Shown in pieces: positions 1-7,038 of a DNA stretch of 24,461 nt. The notes beneath the pieces are model-generated. The model did no database searches, had not been told where the DNA came from, and saw only the letters and a program-made list of their open reading frames with translations. The DNA is taken from positions 1 through 24,461 of the forward strand of contig JWZX01002020.1 in NCBI GenBank assembly GCA_001275005.1. Direction: 5' to 3'. Position 1 is the stretch's first letter. Each line of letters starts with the position of its first letter. The DNA comes from Chrysochromulina tobinii (taxonomy: Eukaryota; Haptophyta; Prymnesiales; Chrysochromulinaceae). Both the position numbers and the translations under genes were made by a program.

Positions 1-90
1 CCGCCAGCGCCGCCGCCGCCAGCACCGCCGCCAGCGCCGCCGCCAGCGCCGCCGCCAGTGCCGCCGGTGCCGCCGCCAGCTCCGGTCGCG
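1..90. repeat. Degenerate 12-bp tandem repeat encoding a Gly-rich tract
   Basis: The window opens with repeats related to gccgccagcgcc, interrupted by small changes. On the minus strand they encode the GGGAGGGAGGG and GGTGG stretch of the SH3-like protein. The true length is unknown because the repeat touches the window edge. Confidence 0.7.
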
Positions 91-725
91 CGGCCGCCGC
101 CGCCACTGGCGCCTCCAAGGCTGCTCTTGGGCACGTCGAGCGGGGGCGCGCCCGTGAGCGCGTGCAGCTCGACATGGACGGCGGAGATCACATGCGACCA
201 GGGCACCAAGCCCGAGGGCTCGAGCGCCGAAAGCGACGCGCCGCGCGCGCGCTTGCGGCAGCGCACCCAACCCGCAGGCGTCGGCCTTCCGGCATCCTCA
301 ACGATGTCGACAAAATCGTGCTGCACGAGCGACATCTCGTCGGCATCGATGGCAGCAAAGTCACATACTGCGAAGGCGAGGCGGCATGCCAGCGCCGACA
401 TGTCGGCGGGCAGGACGGTGGGATCAGTGGTGGCCTTGGCAGCTGCAGCCTTGGTGCTCAGCTGCGGCTGAGCTGCCCACCGGGCCAGGTCTCGCTGGGC
501 AACGGCGTCGGCTGCCTTGCGCAGCTCAACAGCTAGCTTGGGCGACCGCGGCTTTGGTGGTGGTGGCGGCGGCCCCGGGACCGTGAAGGCCACGCGCGGG
601 CTGGCCAGGCTGTCTAATTCAAAGCTCTCGACAATGCATGGCTGTCCCGGCATCCGCAGTGGGCGCGGACTGCCGGCATCTGCTGAACCGCGGGCCTTAT
701 TCTTGGTCGAGCACGACTGACCCAT
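1..725 (-). CDS. Acylated SH3-like domain protein, C-terminus cut by window edge
   Basis: An open frame of 241 codons starts at the ATG at 725-723, has an in-frame stop upstream (773-771), and is still open at the left edge. The protein begins MGQSCS: Gly2 and Ser6 fit the N-myristoyltransferase pattern, and Cys5 is a likely palmitoylation site, so membrane anchoring is expected. Residues 52-60 are proline-rich (GPPPPPPKPR) and contain a PxxPxK class II SH3 ligand. Residues about 117-182 read like an SH3 domain: an ALYDF-like start (AVCDF), DEMSLVQHDFVDIVED in place of the DELSF...D strand, a GW pair, and GLVPWSHV matching the usual GLVPSNYV end. From about residue 203 the chain is Gly/Ala/Thr-rich. 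Seen: the motifs. Known: SH3 domains bind proline-rich partners. Inferred: a membrane-tethered adaptor, possibly binding its own proline segment. Any catalytic domain would lie beyond the window. Confidence 0.65.
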   Translation of the reverse strand, partial: MGQSCSTKNKARGSADAGSPRPLRMPGQPCIVESFELDSLASPRVAFTVPGPPPPPPKPRSPKLAVELRKAADAVAQRDLARWAAQPQLSTKAAAAKATTDPTVLPADMSALACRLAFAVCDFAAIDADEMSLVQHDFVDIVEDAGRPTPAGWVRCRKRARGASLSALEPSGLVPWSHVISAVHVELHALTGAPPLDVPKSSLGGASGGGGRATGAGGGTGGTGGGAGGGAGGGAGGGGAG

Positions 726-1018
726 CGAGCTTACCTCGTGTCCTGGCCCTCTCAGCCTCCCAGCAATTACTTACCTCGACGGCAGCAGGCCTTCGTCCAG
801 TCGTTCAGGATGGTGGGAAATGAGAGAGTCGCGAAAAAATAGAAACACGTGACGCGCTGTCGCGGTCGCTGTTTAGTGTGAGGGTGGTGAGAGAGAAAAA
901 CACGTGAAGAGAGAAAAGCACTCTGCGCCCCGGCGGTTCCCTTGTGTGTGTGGCCTGTGGTGATACCGTCGACCACTCGGCCGCCGATCGATCGGCAGGA
1001 AAGAGATTACATGTACTG
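726..1018. other. Intergenic region between two minus-strand genes
   Basis: This gap separates the BRK-like gene from the SH3-like gene and must hold the promoter and 5' leader of the latter. It contains two CACGTG hexamers (846-851 and 901-906), purine-rich stretches near 888-918, and minus-strand sequences resembling 5' splice donors: GAGGTAAGT near 769-777 and GAGGTAAG near 730-737. A 5'-leader intron is therefore conceivable, but no matching acceptor stands out. No additional gene is apparent. Confidence 0.5.
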
Positions 1019-1048
1019 TCACGTGTCACTCGCCGAAAAATGCACGTG
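846..1048. promoter_or_regulatory. Cluster of four CACGTG (G-box/E-box) palindromes
   Basis: CACGTG occurs at 846-851, 901-906, 1020-1025 and 1043-1048. The first two are about 120 and 175 bp upstream of the SH3-like start, the third overlaps the BRK-gene stop codon, and the fourth lies in its last codons. CACGTG is the core site for bHLH and bZIP factors in plants and many other eukaryotes. A regulatory role here is inference from clustering alone. Confidence 0.35.
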
Positions 1049-2428
1049 ATTCTTGTCGGAGCTGCGTGTTGGAGCAATGTTGGGGCTTTGGTTGCCTCCT
1101 TGGTCACCTCCTGTGGATCCGGGACTGGAGCTGGCAGCGGCCGCGGTAAAGTGTTGCTCGTGTGCTCTGCTACATGTAGTGATTCTCATGGCCCGCAAGA
1201 AGTCGTCCGAGGGCGGCGAAGTTAACGGCGAAGAGGGAAAGCGATGGCTGTCTCTCGTGTCGACGACGTTCATATAGGCCACCATCGCTTCTCTCTTGAT
1301 CGCGCTCGCCGCCTCCTCGCTTCTGCGCTTCTCCATCATCGTCGGACTGCTCCGCGGCGCGCGCGCCTTGAGCGCGCTATCCACCTCGCTCACAATCACG
1401 TGATTAGGGAAGACGCTCGCCGCAGAGATCGTCGGTTTCGTCACCGTGCTCGTGACTGTCGGTTTTGTCACCGTGCTCGTGACTTCGATCGGGATCACCG
1501 CGGACGCCGCCGCCATCCGGTCAGCCCCACGGATCGCATCCTCGCGATTGAGCTCGTCGATGTACAGCGAACTCGTCGTCGCAAATCGGTGGATGTAATC
1601 ATCGAGAGCGGGGCGCCGAGCTGCCGACGAGGAGGAGGGAGAGCTCGTTTTGTAAGACGTCGGCTGCGGTGACGAAGTGGCCAACGAAGAGGTGGAGGCC
1701 TGGGTGGAGGCGGTGCTCCTGGCTGGGCTCCTGGTGGTCATCGCGGTGGTGCCGGGGGTAATCTTCGCGCTGGCGGATGGGCTCGGCTGGACGCACGCCT
1801 TCTGAAGGGAGCTTGACGAGAGCTCATTGCAGAGCTCATCCGCTGCGGAGCAAAAGAGGGAAGCCATCTGCGACCGTTGCGAGAGACCGATGTCCACCGT
1901 TGCGGGCTGCTGCACGCTCGCAACCCTCGTGCCGGTCGATGTGCTGGCGTCCCATCTGAGCAGGCCCGACTCTTTGAGCGTCTCGCGCCAGGCAGCGCGG
2001 CACGCTGCCATCGCCTTCTCCTCGGCAGCCTCGAGTGCCATTTCCACGCCACGCGCTTGCACAGCGATGACACATGCCTCGACCTCGCGCATCTTCTGCA
2101 GGATTGCGAGACGCATTGCATCCACGGAGACCGTCACAGTGGCGGGCGGTGGAGCTTTCGGGCTTGGCATGACTTGAGCTCCAAGCTCGCGGGCATGGCT
2201 GGCTGCAAGACTTGCGGCAAGGATCTCGTCAAAGCTGTCCGACTTGATTTCCCAACCGGGATGCTCAAACAACCACGTGCCCAGCTCTCGCCTCCGCGGC
2301 GCGCGATCGCCCCAGAGCAACTCGCCCGTGGTTGAGTTCTCGACGACAACGTGCTCGTCTAGGCATGCCATGAGAACTCTGCGTCCCGTCGGCGTGCCGT
2401 GAGCCCTCTGGTACTCCATCCCATCCAT
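1019..2428 (-). CDS. BRK-like domain protein with Ser/Thr-rich tail
   Basis: A 469-residue protein starting MDGMEY. Residues about 24-63 fit the BRK (Brahma/Kismet) fold signature: V-x-V...TGE-x-L-x-G-x-x-AP...L-x-x-WL...HPGWEI, the same spacing as the BRK domains of SWI/SNF and CHD remodelers. Unlike those enzymes there is no helicase or bromodomain; after the BRK-like segment come an Ala/Glu-rich probable helix (about 100-165), a Ser/Thr/Pro-rich low-complexity stretch (about 200-275) and a nine-residue tandem repeat (VTSTVTKPT twice). The segment ALDDYIHRFATTSSLYIDELNRED lies just before that repeat. Known: BRK domains occur in chromatin regulators. Inferred: a nuclear accessory protein. 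The domain match is by eye and only one short domain supports it. It lies head-to-head with the SRP receptor beta gene. Confidence 0.6.
   Translation of the reverse strand: MDGMEYQRAHGTPTGRRVLMACLDEHVVVENSTTGELLWGDRAPRRRELGTWLFEHPGWEIKSDSFDEILAASLAASHARELGAQVMPSPKAPPPATVTVSVDAMRLAILQKMREVEACVIAVQARGVEMALEAAEEKAMAACRAAWRETLKESGLLRWDASTSTGTRVASVQQPATVDIGLSQRSQMASLFCSAADELCNELSSSSLQKACVQPSPSASAKITPGTTAMTTRSPARSTASTQASTSSLATSSPQPTSYKTSSPSSSSAARRPALDDYIHRFATTSSLYIDELNREDAIRGADRMAAASAVIPIEVTSTVTKPTVTSTVTKPTISAASVFPNHVIVSEVDSALKARAPRSSPTMMEKRRSEEAASAIKREAMVAYMNVVDTRDSHRFPSSPLTSPPSDDFLRAMRITTCSRAHEQHFTAAAASSSPGSTGGDQGGNQSPNIAPTRSSDKNHVHFSASDT
1431..1484 (-). repeat. 27-bp direct tandem repeat, two copies
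   Basis: Copies at 1431-1457 and 1458-1484 differ at one base (a C/T change at the ninth position). They encode two units of TVTSTVTKP in the BRK-like protein and keep its frame. Confidence 0.9.
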
Positions 2429-2645
2429 TTACTCTTGAACGAAATCGATGCATGAATACGGAAATACGAAAAACGGACATGCATGTAACCTTTGAGCGAC
2501 ACCGACTCAATTATGGGCTGCGGACAGAATTGGGCTCGCCCCCGCGCGCCGTCCCGCGGGCGACTCAGCGCCGTCCCGGTTTGTGTGAGCGGTGATCTGC
2601 TAACACGTGGCTTTGGCGAGATTGCCGTCTTCTTTGACTTCTTTC
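2429..2645. promoter_or_regulatory. Bidirectional promoter region, BRK-like and SRP receptor beta genes
   Basis: The 217 bp between the two divergent ATGs is locally AT-richer than the flanking coding DNA. It carries the perfect 10-bp palindrome ACATGCATGT at 2477-2486, the 10-mer ATGAATACGG at 2452-2461 (also present in the 10274-10447 divergent region) and CACGTG at 2604-2609. No canonical TATA box is obvious. The promoter role is inferred from position. Confidence 0.4.
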
Positions 2646-3608
2646 ATGGCGACCGATGGAGTTGCGCCTGATCCGACCTTGGCAGCCGACAACGCTGCGG
2701 CCGCAGCTGCCGCATCCGATATCGTTGCTGAGTCCACATCTGGTGCCGAAGCCAACGTTGCCACTGCTGCTGCTGATTCCACATCTGGCGCCGAAGCCAG
2801 CGTTGCCACTACTGCCGCCGCCGCCGCTGGCATCCCGTCCACACCGGTGCCCAGCATGCCAGCAGTTCCTATCATGCCAACAGTACCGAGCATCCCAGCA
2901 CCACCTTCCTCCGCAGCCTACGATCCGACGCTGCTGCTCACGGTGATCTTGTCGCTACTCATCCCCGTGCTCTACCTCTTCCGCAGCAGCAAGAAGAGCA
3001 GCTCTCGCAAGCTCGTGATCTTTGGGCCGGTCGGCGGCGGCAAGTCTGCCATCTACCACCGCTTACGCTTCGGGCGGGTCGTGCCGACGGTCTCGTCAAT
3101 GACCGTGACGAGTGCGACCTTTGTGCCCAACGGCCTGGAGGGAAAGCCGATGCACATCGTTGACGTGCCCGGCAGCGGTCGGCTTCGCGCGCAGCTGCTC
3201 GAGCAAGTGAGCGACGCGTCGGCTCTGCTGTGCGTGCTCGACGGCACGCAGCTCAGCGCGCAGGCGCGCGAGGCGGCAGGCATCCTCTTCGAGGTTCTAT
3301 CGCATGAACCCGTCGCACGGCGCAAGCTGCCCCTGCTCGTCGCGGTGAACAAGGTCGACTCGCCTGGCGCCGCCACGCCGACCGCTGCGCGCAAGGCGAT
3401 CGAACAGGAGGTGCAGCGCGTGCGCCTCGCGCGCACTACCCTGAGCGACACCTCCGGCCGCGACAAGAAGTTAAGTGGCATCGCAGAGGATGATGGGCGG
3501 CCCTTTTCATTTGACCATCTCGAGACTAACACCGTCGTTTTCGCCGCCATCTCGGCCACCAAGCCCGAGCTCAGCGCCGTGCACAGTCTGCTCAAGAGGC
3601 TGGGCTAA
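2646..3608 (+). CDS. SRPRB: Signal recognition particle receptor subunit beta
   Basis: A 320-residue membrane GTPase of the SRP receptor beta family, which anchors SRP receptor alpha at the ER for co-translational targeting. Residues 94-113 form one hydrophobic transmembrane segment, directly followed by a basic stretch and the GTPase domain: P-loop GPVGGGKS (127-134), G3 DVPG (173-176), G4 NKVD (235-238) and a probable G5 SATK (303-306). Only about 200 residues of GTPase follow, ending just after the last helix, as is usual for this family. The first 93 residues are an Ala/Thr/Pro-rich extension with an internal repeat (STSGAEA twice), longer than in typical members and predicted to be lumenal. 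I chose the ATG at 2646; the frame is open further upstream but has only a GTG there. Transcribed divergently from the BRK-like gene. Confidence 0.9.
   Translation: MATDGVAPDPTLAADNAAAAAAASDIVAESTSGAEANVATAAADSTSGAEASVATTAAAAAGIPSTPVPSMPAVPIMPTVPSIPAPPSSAAYDPTLLLTVILSLLIPVLYLFRSSKKSSSRKLVIFGPVGGGKSAIYHRLRFGRVVPTVSSMTVTSATFVPNGLEGKPMHIVDVPGSGRLRAQLLEQVSDASALLCVLDGTQLSAQAREAAGILFEVLSHEPVARRKLPLLVAVNKVDSPGAATPTAARKAIEQEVQRVRLARTTLSDTSGRDKKLSGIAEDDGRPFSFDHLETNTVVFAAISATKPELSAVHSLLKRLG
2733..2809 (+). repeat. 45-bp-period direct repeat in SRPRB coding region
   Basis: Two near-identical 32-bp blocks (2733-2764 and 2778-2809) start 45 bp apart. They encode STSGAEANVAT and STSGAEASVAT in the N-terminal extension, so one duplication explains part of its extra length. 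Confidence 0.85.
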
Positions 3609-3907
3609 AGGAGACGTGCCGCGCCTCATCGTGAGCGCACAGTGGCTGGCGAGTGGGATGAGGTGCGCCGGGTCCCCTTAGATCGCCGCATGAAGGCTCA
3701 TCCGGCATTGCCCTTTGCCGTGTGCGCGTGGTAGATCGTGTCGTGAACTGTGTATGTGTGCGGCCCGTTGCCGCTCCGCCCCGCCCCGGTGAGCAGGGAC
3801 CAGGGTGCAGGGGAACAATGAAGCTCTTGCTATTCCGCGGCTACGGCTATACGAGTTCGTTACCCTCACGCCCTCATCCAACATTATATCATTTTGCGGA
3901 TGCGGCG
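3609..3907. other. Convergent intergenic region, no gene seen
   Basis: About 300 bp between the 3' ends of the SRP receptor beta gene and the acetyltransferase gene. It should hold both 3' untranslated regions. Short reading frames here lack recognisable domains. AT-rich patches occur near 3880-3900; I cannot pick poly(A) signals reliably. Confidence 0.5.
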
Positions 3908-4570
3908 TCACCTCCTGACGATCGGGTCGCTTCCGTCGAGCGCCGCATTGAAATCAGCAGCTGCAGCCAGCACCATGTGCGGGCTGCCACTCTGATTGGG
4001 CGTGACGACGAGCGCTGCTAGAGGCTTGCCATCCGCACTAGTCGGCTCCGGATCCACGCCCAGGAAGCTCTCGGAAATGTAGCTGCACTTCGGCCAAACG
4101 AGCCAACCGCGAACCGCCGCGATCGCAAATGCCGCGCGTGCCAACTGGGCACCGATGCCTCGTCCGCGATGAGCCCGCGGTACATATGTCTCAAAGATGC
4201 ACATGACGATCGCCACTTTGGGCTCGTTATCACTCTGCGGTAAACCTCCATGCAGTTCTGCAAGAATGTTGAGGATGATCTCGTAATCGAGATGCGCACC
4301 GTCGACTTCGTCGAGCAGCAGGCTTCCTGAAATGGCCAAACGTGACGGCACACAGCCTCGATATCTATGCATGCGCCCAGTTGAACCGCGCAACTCGAAC
4401 GGTGGTGCTGGGTTGCCCATCCTGAATTCATGTTGCACGCCGGCCAGCTCTGGCTGCTGCGCCTCAATAGCAGCCAAAGCATCTGCGACACCATCGATTG
4501 ATGGCACGTCCGCTCGTCGACGCTTTCGGGACGGTCGGTTCAACACCGCGTCTGGGACGAAATGTCGCAT
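3908..4570 (-). CDS. GNAT-family N-acetyltransferase, NATD1-like
   Basis: A 220-residue protein whose second half matches the short NATD1/YjdJ-type GNAT domain. Residues 55-60 (APPFEL) and the segments around MHRYRG resemble the opening strands. Residues 126-170 carry the diagnostic block: ETYVP, then the acetyl-CoA pyrophosphate loop R-x-x-G-x-G (RGRGIG, 135-140), a long Ala-rich helix, and WPKCSYISESFL in place of the usual VPLCSYV. The protein is longer than the roughly 100-residue family core. Residues 1-50 are an extra region with a basic SRKRRRAD cluster that could be a nuclear import signal, and there is a C-terminal extension. The substrate is unknown. I used the ATG at 4570 because the longer frame starts with GTG. 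It is head-to-head with the MFS gene, 90 bp apart. Confidence 0.8.
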   Translation of the reverse strand: MRHFVPDAVLNRPSRKRRRADVPSIDGVADALAAIEAQQPELAGVQHEFRMGNPAPPFELRGSTGRMHRYRGCVPSRLAISGSLLLDEVDGAHLDYEIILNILAELHGGLPQSDNEPKVAIVMCIFETYVPRAHRGRGIGAQLARAAFAIAAVRGWLVWPKCSYISESFLGVDPEPTSADGKPLAALVVTPNQSGSPHMVLAAAADFNAALDGSDPIVRR

Positions 4571-4660
4571 AAATATGATCACGCGCGTGAATTCCCCTTC
4601 TGAATGAAACGAGCGTTGTGAACGTGAGCGTCGACCCCGCGCGACAAATTACGGATTCTG
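4571..4660. promoter_or_regulatory. Short bidirectional promoter region, acetyltransferase and MFS genes
   Basis: Only 90 bp separate the two divergent start codons, so both promoters and both 5' leaders must fit here or extend into the opposite gene. No TATA box or repeated motif is evident. Inferred from gene orientation. Confidence 0.4.
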
Positions 4661-6727
4661 ATGAAGCACCGCGTGGAATTTGCGGACTGCACGGCCATGT
4701 TGGCCGCGCGTAAGCTCCGAGTGCCGCTGCTTCGGCACCAGGCGCCTGTTCTCCGGCAAGCCCGTCTCTCGCTTGTCGTGTCCAGCGCAACTTCGAGCGA
4801 GAAGCAGCTCTCCATGCCGCATCCGCAAGATGATGTTCCGCCGCTACCACCTGTTTCAACCCTCCTGAGTGACGCACGAATTACTGCGGCCGCCGGCTAC
4901 AATCGTTGGCAGCAGCTTTTCCCCGCCTGCTTTGCGGGGACGGCGCTTGGCACGTACTTTGCCGTGCCCGGAGTTTTGGGGCCGCATATCTGCCGGGCTC
5001 AGGGTGTGGTGGCCGCTGCGGCGAGCGACTTCTCCATGGGTTCGGTCGTGCCCATGGCGGCGCTCATGTCCCTCGTGGCTGGAGTCTTGGCGGCGACGCT
5101 CGCCAACTACTCGGCCGGCTTCGGCGTGCGCCGCGTCGCGCTCGCCGGCTCGGTCTTCTTCCCAGCAGGCATCTACTTTCTCCCTGCGGTCGCAGTGCAG
5201 GCCAACGCGCTGACGGCGTACTCGCTCACGACGGTTGCGGTGGGTGGCTTCGGCTTCTACTGCATCTACCCGCAGATCCCGCCCCTCCTGAGCACGCGCT
5301 GGTTCCCCGACAAGCCCGGCCTCGCCGTCTCCATTTACTTCACCGGGTTCGGCTCTGGCGTCATCGTGGCATCCAAGGTAATGCAGGCTCTCCTCGCGCA
5401 CTTTCGGCGCGCTCCCGAGCGGATTGGCGGTCTGGACGAGGTGCCGCTGACCCTCGGCACCCACGGCGAGCGCCTTGCGGCCGTGCCGCTCGCTCTGGGC
5501 GCCGACGCCGACGCCGCCGCCGCCGGCAGCGCAGCCGAGGTCGTCACGCGTACGGTTGAGGTCGTGTTAGCGACGCAACGCGATCTTGTGGCGAGTGGCT
5601 TCAAGGGGCTCGAGGAGGGCGTGTACGTGGTGGGCACGGGGAGCAACGGCGTGTGTGAGACGATGGTGGGCATGGGCTGCCTCACTTTCACGATGCTCCA
5701 TGTGGCGGGCTGGAGCTATCGGCTACCGCACGCGACCGACGCCGCAGAGTATCAGGCGACCGCTAAGGCTCAGCTTGCAGTGGCGAAGCGCAAGGCGTCC
5801 GACCTTCGTTACGAAACACTCGCGATGGCGGCCCAAGCGGACGCGACGCCTGCCACCGCCGCGGCGGCGGTGCCACAGCTGACCGCGGATGGTCGTCCGA
5901 TGCTCGACGGATACTCGTTGGCAGAGGCTCACCGCACCCCTCACATGTACCTGCTATGGGCCTCGACCGGCGCACTGGGGATCACCGGGCTGCCCTTTTT
6001 GCTCTCCGGCCAGTTTATGATCAACGACATCTTTGGTGGCTCGGCGCTGCCCTCGGCCGTCATCGGTGCCACCGCCGTAGCCTTCCCCGCCATGGTCGGC
6101 ACCGCCAACATGGTAGGGCGTGGTGTGTGGGGTCCCGTGTCTGACCGCCTCGGGCGCGGAACCACCTATGGCCTCTTCGGCCTTCTCTCGGTTCCATCGC
6201 TACTGCTGCTGCCCACGGCGACGGGTATGGTCGCGACTGCGCCCGAATCGGCGCTACTCGCATTCAAGGCTGCTTCGCTCATGACGGTCGGCGTCTTCGC
6301 CGGTGGACCTGTGCTCCTCGCGCCGGCGACCACCGACCTCTTCGGTCCACGTGACGCGCAGGCTATCTACGGGCGCCTCTGGATGATGCTGCCGGCGGCC
6401 AACTTTTTTGGTGCGTCGCTCGTGTCCAAGGTTCGTGAGTTCTCGTATGCAAAGCACGCGCTCGCCATCGCTGGACAGTGTGACGAGGCGACCTTTCATG
6501 CAACCTTTGGCGCCGGGCGCGCCGAGGCCGCCACGCTCATCGCAAGCAAGACTGTGACGCTGCCTCTGCTGCTCCCGATTGCACCCGAGGGCACGATCGA
6601 CCCAAGTCCACTGCTCTACGACGACGCCTTTTACACGCTCGCTGGCTTCAGCACGCTTGCCTTCCTGTGCAATGTGGCCGCCTTCCGCATTCCCATCAAG
6701 GCGCGAAGGGCTGGACAAGAGATCTGA
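4661..6727 (+). CDS. Major facilitator superfamily transporter, oxalate:formate antiporter-like
   Basis: A 688-residue polytopic membrane protein with about 12 hydrophobic segments. The first membrane segment begins YNRWQQLFPACFAGTALGTYF, typical of the OFA (oxalate:formate antiporter) branch of the MFS, and the second half has the conserved cytoplasmic loop GPVSDRLGR. Transport of a small monocarboxylate or dicarboxylate is plausible, but the substrate cannot be read from sequence. Residues 13-46, from an internal Met, are rich in Arg, Leu, Ser and Ala with no acidic residue until Glu47, resembling a mitochondrial presequence. The N-terminal half contains a long insertion (about residues 248-350) with an Ala/Asp-rich stretch between membrane segments, and a central loop of about 75 residues joins the two halves. 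The start at 4661 is an ATG; Met13 is an alternative. Confidence 0.88.
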   Translation: MKHRVEFADCTAMLAARKLRVPLLRHQAPVLRQARLSLVVSSATSSEKQLSMPHPQDDVPPLPPVSTLLSDARITAAAGYNRWQQLFPACFAGTALGTYFAVPGVLGPHICRAQGVVAAAASDFSMGSVVPMAALMSLVAGVLAATLANYSAGFGVRRVALAGSVFFPAGIYFLPAVAVQANALTAYSLTTVAVGGFGFYCIYPQIPPLLSTRWFPDKPGLAVSIYFTGFGSGVIVASKVMQALLAHFRRAPERIGGLDEVPLTLGTHGERLAAVPLALGADADAAAAGSAAEVVTRTVEVVLATQRDLVASGFKGLEEGVYVVGTGSNGVCETMVGMGCLTFTMLHVAGWSYRLPHATDAAEYQATAKAQLAVAKRKASDLRYETLAMAAQADATPATAAAAVPQLTADGRPMLDGYSLAEAHRTPHMYLLWASTGALGITGLPFLLSGQFMINDIFGGSALPSAVIGATAVAFPAMVGTANMVGRGVWGPVSDRLGRGTTYGLFGLLSVPSLLLLPTATGMVATAPESALLAFKAASLMTVGVFAGGPVLLAPATTDLFGPRDAQAIYGRLWMMLPAANFFGASLVSKVREFSYAKHALAIAGQCDEATFHATFGAGRAEAATLIASKTVTLPLLLPIAPEGTIDPSPLLYDDAFYTLAGFSTLAFLCNVAAFRIPIKARRAGQEI

Positions 6728-7038
6728 GACGCGGAGGCGCAGGCGGGCGGGGAGGGCCGCGGTCAGAGGACAAGTGGAACGCGACACAACTCCGAACTCG
6801 AATCCGATCGGATGGCCCGCCGACCGCATGGCGTTGCGCCAGGGGGTCTCGTGGTGGGTAGGAAATACTCCGGTACGGAGGTGTCACATAGGCATAGTTT
6901 CGATGCACATGTTAGATTGATACCGACAACTCTGCTGACAATTCACAGCCACACAATCTATAAATCTAACAAGTATATCGATGCACAATTTGCGCGTATG
7001 ATGCTGAAATTGCTGATCGATCGTGCACGGCCTCGCTG
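6728..7038. other. Convergent intergenic region with AT-rich stretch
   Basis: The 311 bp between two 3' ends includes a perfect 5-bp inverted repeat with 3-bp loop, CTCCG-GTA-CGGAG, at 6868-6880, and an AT-rich stretch around 6900-7010 that probably belongs to the 3' untranslated and polyadenylation regions. A TATAAA string at 6959-6964 has no plus-strand gene to serve. No gene recognised. Confidence 0.5.

Noticed and set aside
1-90. CRISPR-like array from the regular 12-bp repeat
   Set aside because: There are no unique spacers and the repeat is coding and low complexity; this is a eukaryotic simple repeat.
58-536. Plus-strand frames of 137 and 124 codons at the left end
   Set aside because: They are antisense to the SH3-like gene, which has recognisable motifs and a proper start; the plus-strand products are low complexity.
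1244-1672. Arg-rich plus-strand frame of 142 codons
   Set aside because: Antisense to the BRK-like gene; its His/Arg-rich pattern arises from the complementary codons.
6959-6964. TATAAA on the plus strand as a promoter
   Set aside because: It lies between two 3' ends in an AT-rich stretch, with no plus-strand gene immediately downstream.
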